64,000 bases of DNA. Origin: CAZRCZ01 sp964598765. GTDB lineage: Bacteria > Sumerlaeota > Sumerlaeia > MVZB01 > JAJFLK01. Below the pieces are notes generated by a model that worked only from the letters and a program-made list of their open reading frames with translations, was not told the DNA's origin and did not search any database. Both the position numbers and the translations under genes were made by a program. Location: NCBI GenBank assembly GCA_964598765.1, contig CAZRCZ010000005.1, positions 162,417-226,416 of the forward strand, written 5' to 3'. This document shows positions 61,594 to 64,000 of the stretch, in pieces (position 1 is the stretch's first letter; each line of letters starts with the position of its first letter).

Positions 61594-62388
61594 ATGACCA
61601 AGAGCGATCACACTTCCCACGAAACCGCCGTCGAAGAAGCGGCGAAATCCGGCAAGAAAGGATCATCTCCGCGCAAAAGCGCGCTGGAAAGAATCCGAGA
61701 GGAGAGCCAACGGCTTCTCGCGCCGGCGCAAAACGAGGATTCTCCCGACGCCGAACCGGAGCCGGAAAACGCGGAATGGCAGAAGGAATTCTTCGCCAAT
61801 TATCGCCTTCAATCCGCGCAAATTCCGCGACGATTCTGGAATAAGACACTCGAAAATTTTGAAGCGAAGGAGAAACTTCGCAAAGACCTAGTGCAAGCGG
61901 CAAGGGATTTCGTCAAGGGGTTCAACCGGGATGTCAAGCAGGGGCTTTTGATGGAGGGGGATGTGGGGACCGGAAAAAGCCATCTCGCGGTGGCGATCCT
62001 GCGCGAGATCATCCGGAAAGGTTACAGCGGATTGTATTACAATTCTCCCGATCTTCTGCGCGATATCCGCGCCACGTTCAATGACAACGCGGGCGTGACC
62101 GAAGACGATTTGCTGGAAGAAATCACCGAAGTTGATCTTTTGGTCCTCGACGACGTCGGCGCGGAAAAGGTTTCCGAATTCGTCCTCGACCGGTTTTATC
62201 TCATCATTAACAAGCGTTATGAAGGTTGCAAACCGATGATTTTAACCACGAATCTGCTTGAGGAAACGCTTCGCGTTCGGTTGGGCGATCGAATTGTGAG
62301 CCGACTAGACGAAATGTGCCAACGGTTCCCCAAATTCCCCAAAGATGATTTCCGCCGCCTGATGATTGAAAAACAAAGAGCCATCTGA
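61594..62388 (+). CDS. DnaC/DnaI/IstB-like helicase-loader ATPase
   Basis: 264 aa from the ATG at 61594; a TTG at 61588 directly after the preceding stop is an alternative. Charged N-terminal ~75 residues, then the AAA+ domain: Walker A MEGDVGTGKSHLAVAI, Walker B LLVLDDVGAEKVSEFVLD, sensor-1 PMILTTNLLEETLRVRLGDR. This is the DnaC-type group that loads the replicative helicase, or IstB-type if transposon-borne; no transposase is adjacent. It is paired in tandem with the DnaD-like gene. Confidence 0.87.
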   Translation: MTKSDHTSHETAVEEAAKSGKKGSSPRKSALERIREESQRLLAPAQNEDSPDAEPEPENAEWQKEFFANYRLQSAQIPRRFWNKTLENFEAKEKLRKDLVQAARDFVKGFNRDVKQGLLMEGDVGTGKSHLAVAILREIIRKGYSGLYYNSPDLLRDIRATFNDNAGVTEDDLLEEITEVDLLVLDDVGAEKVSEFVLDRFYLIINKRYEGCKPMILTTNLLEETLRVRLGDRIVSRLDEMCQRFPKFPKDDFRRLMIEKQRAI

Positions 62389-62642
62389 ATCTCTTCGGAG
62401 TGGACGTTGTGGACGGAGTGGACAGGTTGGAGCGATCAGGATTCCCGATCCAACTCGGAAATTGAATGACACAACTCCGGCTTTAACTCGACACGGGCGT
62501 ATCAAATTGACTCGGTTTCCTCGTCCAGTCATACAAACCTTCAATTTTACTCACTTCTGGCCCGAGCATAAACTATTGAATTTACTTGTCTTGAATCGAA
62601 CAATCTAAACTTTCCTCAAATCAGGAACGCAGTTTGCTTCCT

Positions 62643-62680
62643 CTCTCCAAAACTTGGAGAGGAAGCCCCGATTTGGGGCT
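62643..62680 (+). repeat. Two small inverted repeats upstream of groES
   Basis: CTCTCCAA-AAC-TTGGAGAG (62643-62661) and AGCCCC-GATTT-GGGGCT (62664-62680). The 391-nt gap 62389-62779 is otherwise without recognised elements. No CIRCE element (TTAGCACTC-N9-GAGTGCTAA) is visible, so heat control would be by another route. Confidence 0.55.
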
Positions 62681-62779
62681 GAAAGGCGCGTCAAGGATGC
62701 AGGGGAACGTCCCCGTCCGTGTCCCCGGCCGCCGGAGCATCTCAACCAAAGAAGGCAAGGAAAGGAGAGCAAGTTCATC

Positions 62780-63082
62780 ATGGCCGGATCAGCATCAGTC
62801 AAGCCGCTTCACGACCGGGTTCTCGTTCAGAGGCTCGATGACGAAGACCAGAAATCCGCGGGAGGGATCATCATCCCCGACACCGCGAAGGAAAAGCCCC
62901 AGAAGGGGAAGATCATCGCCGTCGGCGAGGGGAAAATCGCCGAGGACGGAAAGCGCATCGCGCTGGACGTCAAGAAGGGGGACAAGGTCCTCTTCGGCAA
63001 GTATTCGGGCAACGAGATCAAGATCAATGGGACCGAATACCTCATCATGCGCGAGGACGATATCCTCGGAATTTTGGAATAA
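62780..63082 (+). CDS. groS: GroES co-chaperonin
   Basis: 100 aa from the ATG at 62780 (the longer open frame is repeat DNA). SVKPLHDRVLVQRLDDEDQK, the mobile loop SAGGIIIPDTAKEKPQKGKI, GEGKI, and VKKGDKVLFGKYSGNEIK then YLIMREDDILGIL are all conserved. It forms the heptameric lid of GroEL in the cytoplasm. The groEL start follows 31 nt downstream. Confidence 0.98.
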   Translation: MAGSASVKPLHDRVLVQRLDDEDQKSAGGIIIPDTAKEKPQKGKIIAVGEGKIAEDGKRIALDVKKGDKVLFGKYSGNEIKINGTEYLIMREDDILGILE

Positions 63083-63113
63083 TCAGGGATAAAGGAGAAC
63101 AAGGAGAATCATC

Positions 63114-64000
63114 ATGGCCAAACAAATGAAATTCAGCGAAGAGGCGCGCGAGGCGATCCTTCGCGGCGTTGACAAACTTGCCGACGCCGTCAAGGTCACG
63201 CTCGGACCGCGCGGGCGCAACGTCGTGCTGGACAAAAAATTCGGCGCGCCGACGACCACCAAGGACGGAGTGACGGTCGCCAAGGAAATCGAGTTGCAGG
63301 ACCCCTATGAAAACATGGGGGCGCAGATGGTGCGCGAAGTCGCCAGCAAGACCAGCGACGTCGCCGGAGACGGAACCACCACGGCGACGATTCTGGCCCA
63401 AGCGATCTATCGCGAGGGACGCAAGAACGTCACGGCAGGGGCCAACCCCATGTCGCTCAAGCGCGGCATTGACCACGCCGTCGAGGTCGTCACCGAACAT
63501 CTCAAGAAGATGTCCACGCCGACCAAGGATCATCAGAAAATCGCGCAAGTTGCGACCATCTCGGCCAACAACGATTCCAGAATCGGCGATCTGATCGCCG
63601 ACGCGATGGACAAAGTCGGCAAGGACGGCGTCATCACGGTCGAGGAAGCCAAGGGAATCGAAACCACGCTGGACGTCGTCGAAGGCATGCAATTCGACAA
63701 GGGCTATCTCTCGCCCTATTTCGTCACCGACACGGAGAAGATGGTCACCAAGTTTGACGATCCGTTCATTCTCATTTATGAGAAGAAGGTCAGTTCGATG
63801 AAGGCCCTGCTTCCGGTTCTGGAGCGGATGCTTCAGCAGGGCAAGCCGTTGCTGATAATCGCCGAGGACGTCGAAGGGGAAGCGTTGGCGTCCCTCGTCG
63901 TCAACAAATTGCGCGGCCCGTTGAACGTCTCGCCGGTACCGCCCCCCGGATTCGCCGACCGTCGTAAGGACATTCTCGAACGCACTGCCATCCTGACCGG
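63114..64000 (+). CDS. groL: GroEL chaperonin, C-terminus cut by window edge
   Basis: 295 codons visible. Ribosome site AAGGAGAATCATC. MAKQMKFSEEAREAI, then KVTLGPRGRNVVLDKKFGAP, TTTKDGVTVAKEIEL and VASKTSDVAGDGTTTATILAQ cover the nucleotide pocket. The apical domain has KGYLSPYFVTD and PLLIIAEDVEGEALASLVVN. The last ~30 residues depart from the conserved sequence: where VKAPGFGDRRK is expected, VPPPGFADRRK is read. See findings. Confidence 0.97.
   Translation, partial: MAKQMKFSEEAREAILRGVDKLADAVKVTLGPRGRNVVLDKKFGAPTTTKDGVTVAKEIELQDPYENMGAQMVREVASKTSDVAGDGTTTATILAQAIYREGRKNVTAGANPMSLKRGIDHAVEVVTEHLKKMSTPTKDHQKIAQVATISANNDSRIGDLIADAMDKVGKDGVITVEEAKGIETTLDVVEGMQFDKGYLSPYFVTDTEKMVTKFDDPFILIYEKKVSSMKALLPVLERMLQQGKPLLIIAEDVEGEALASLVVNKLRGPLNVSPVPPPGFADRRKDILERTAILT

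Noticed and set aside
62389..62779. CIRCE or sigma32 promoter upstream of groES
   Set aside because: No TTAGCACTC-type inverted repeat is found; weak CTTG/CCCCGAT-like boxes lie inside small palindromes and are not spaced as a heat-shock promoter.

Overview
The window is 64 kb of a GC-rich (roughly mid-50s percent, by eye) chromosome of a Gram-negative, respiring heterotroph. It holds about 48 protein genes on both strands, one tRNA and no rRNA or CRISPR array. Lipoprotein and Tat signals, an LplT-PlsC-Aas lysophospholipid recycling fusion, large MoxR/DUF58/von Willebrand clusters, a DUF2961 (GH172) enzyme, short intergenic palindromes in many families and a RAYT transposase together suggest the PVC superphylum (Planctomycetota/Verrucomicrobiota) or a nearby phylum such as Sumerlaeota or Hydrogenedentota. 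This placement is an inference with low to moderate confidence.

Layout. 1-1947 (-): UDP-GlcNAc 2-epimerase (cut by the window edge) and a UDP-GlcNAc/UDP-ManNAc-type dehydrogenase, for surface polysaccharide. 2027-7656 (-): an MFS carrier, a DUF4145 protein and the 1184-aa LplT-PlsC-Aas fusion. 8034-11499 (+): a Tat-type amidohydrolase, a HEPN/MNT pair and a GH172 protein. 11827-13929 (+): a beta-propeller lipoprotein. 13996-15724 (-): 3-hydroxyacyl-CoA dehydrogenase plus a degenerate paralogue. 15814-18718 (-): lutCBA for lactate oxidation, with a RAYT transposase fused to its 5' edge (18715-19329). 21654-22817: glutaryl-CoA dehydrogenase. 22944-26628 (+): a GT4 glycolipid-type glycosyltransferase overlapping a phosphodiesterase-EEP fusion. 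28809-34288 (+): an LRAT-like enzyme, UDP-sulfoquinovose synthase, a cell-wall amidase and an Nramp-like carrier; tRNA-Val lies between. 34298-36541: GDPD, ThiE and MoaC. 36703-42751 (-): a GldA/F/G-like ABC system with an 898-aa membrane partner. 42811-46368 (-): an Fe(III)-type ABC importer. 46581-56009 (+): a MoxR-DUF58-VWA (Bat-like) operon preceded by a coiled-coil zinc-ribbon membrane protein and an NHL lipoprotein. 56066-58800: unknowns, an immunity-like lipoprotein, a transposase remnant and tandem repeats. 59290-62388 (+): cysS and a DnaD-like/DnaC-like pair. 62780-64000 (+): groES and the start of groEL.

The most striking system is the repeat landscape. One RAYT (Y1 HUH transposase) is flanked by inverted copies of a REP sequence, and about ten further copies of this REP lie across the window, two pairs of them in REPIN (head-to-head) form. 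At least seven unrelated short palindrome families are arranged the same way. Several of these repeats have entered coding sequence: they supply N-termini, a signal peptide, and an in-frame stretch of about 55 residues inside an ABC permease. The second most interesting item is the GT4 / phosphodiesterase-EEP pair, which looks like an undescribed membrane-lipid module.
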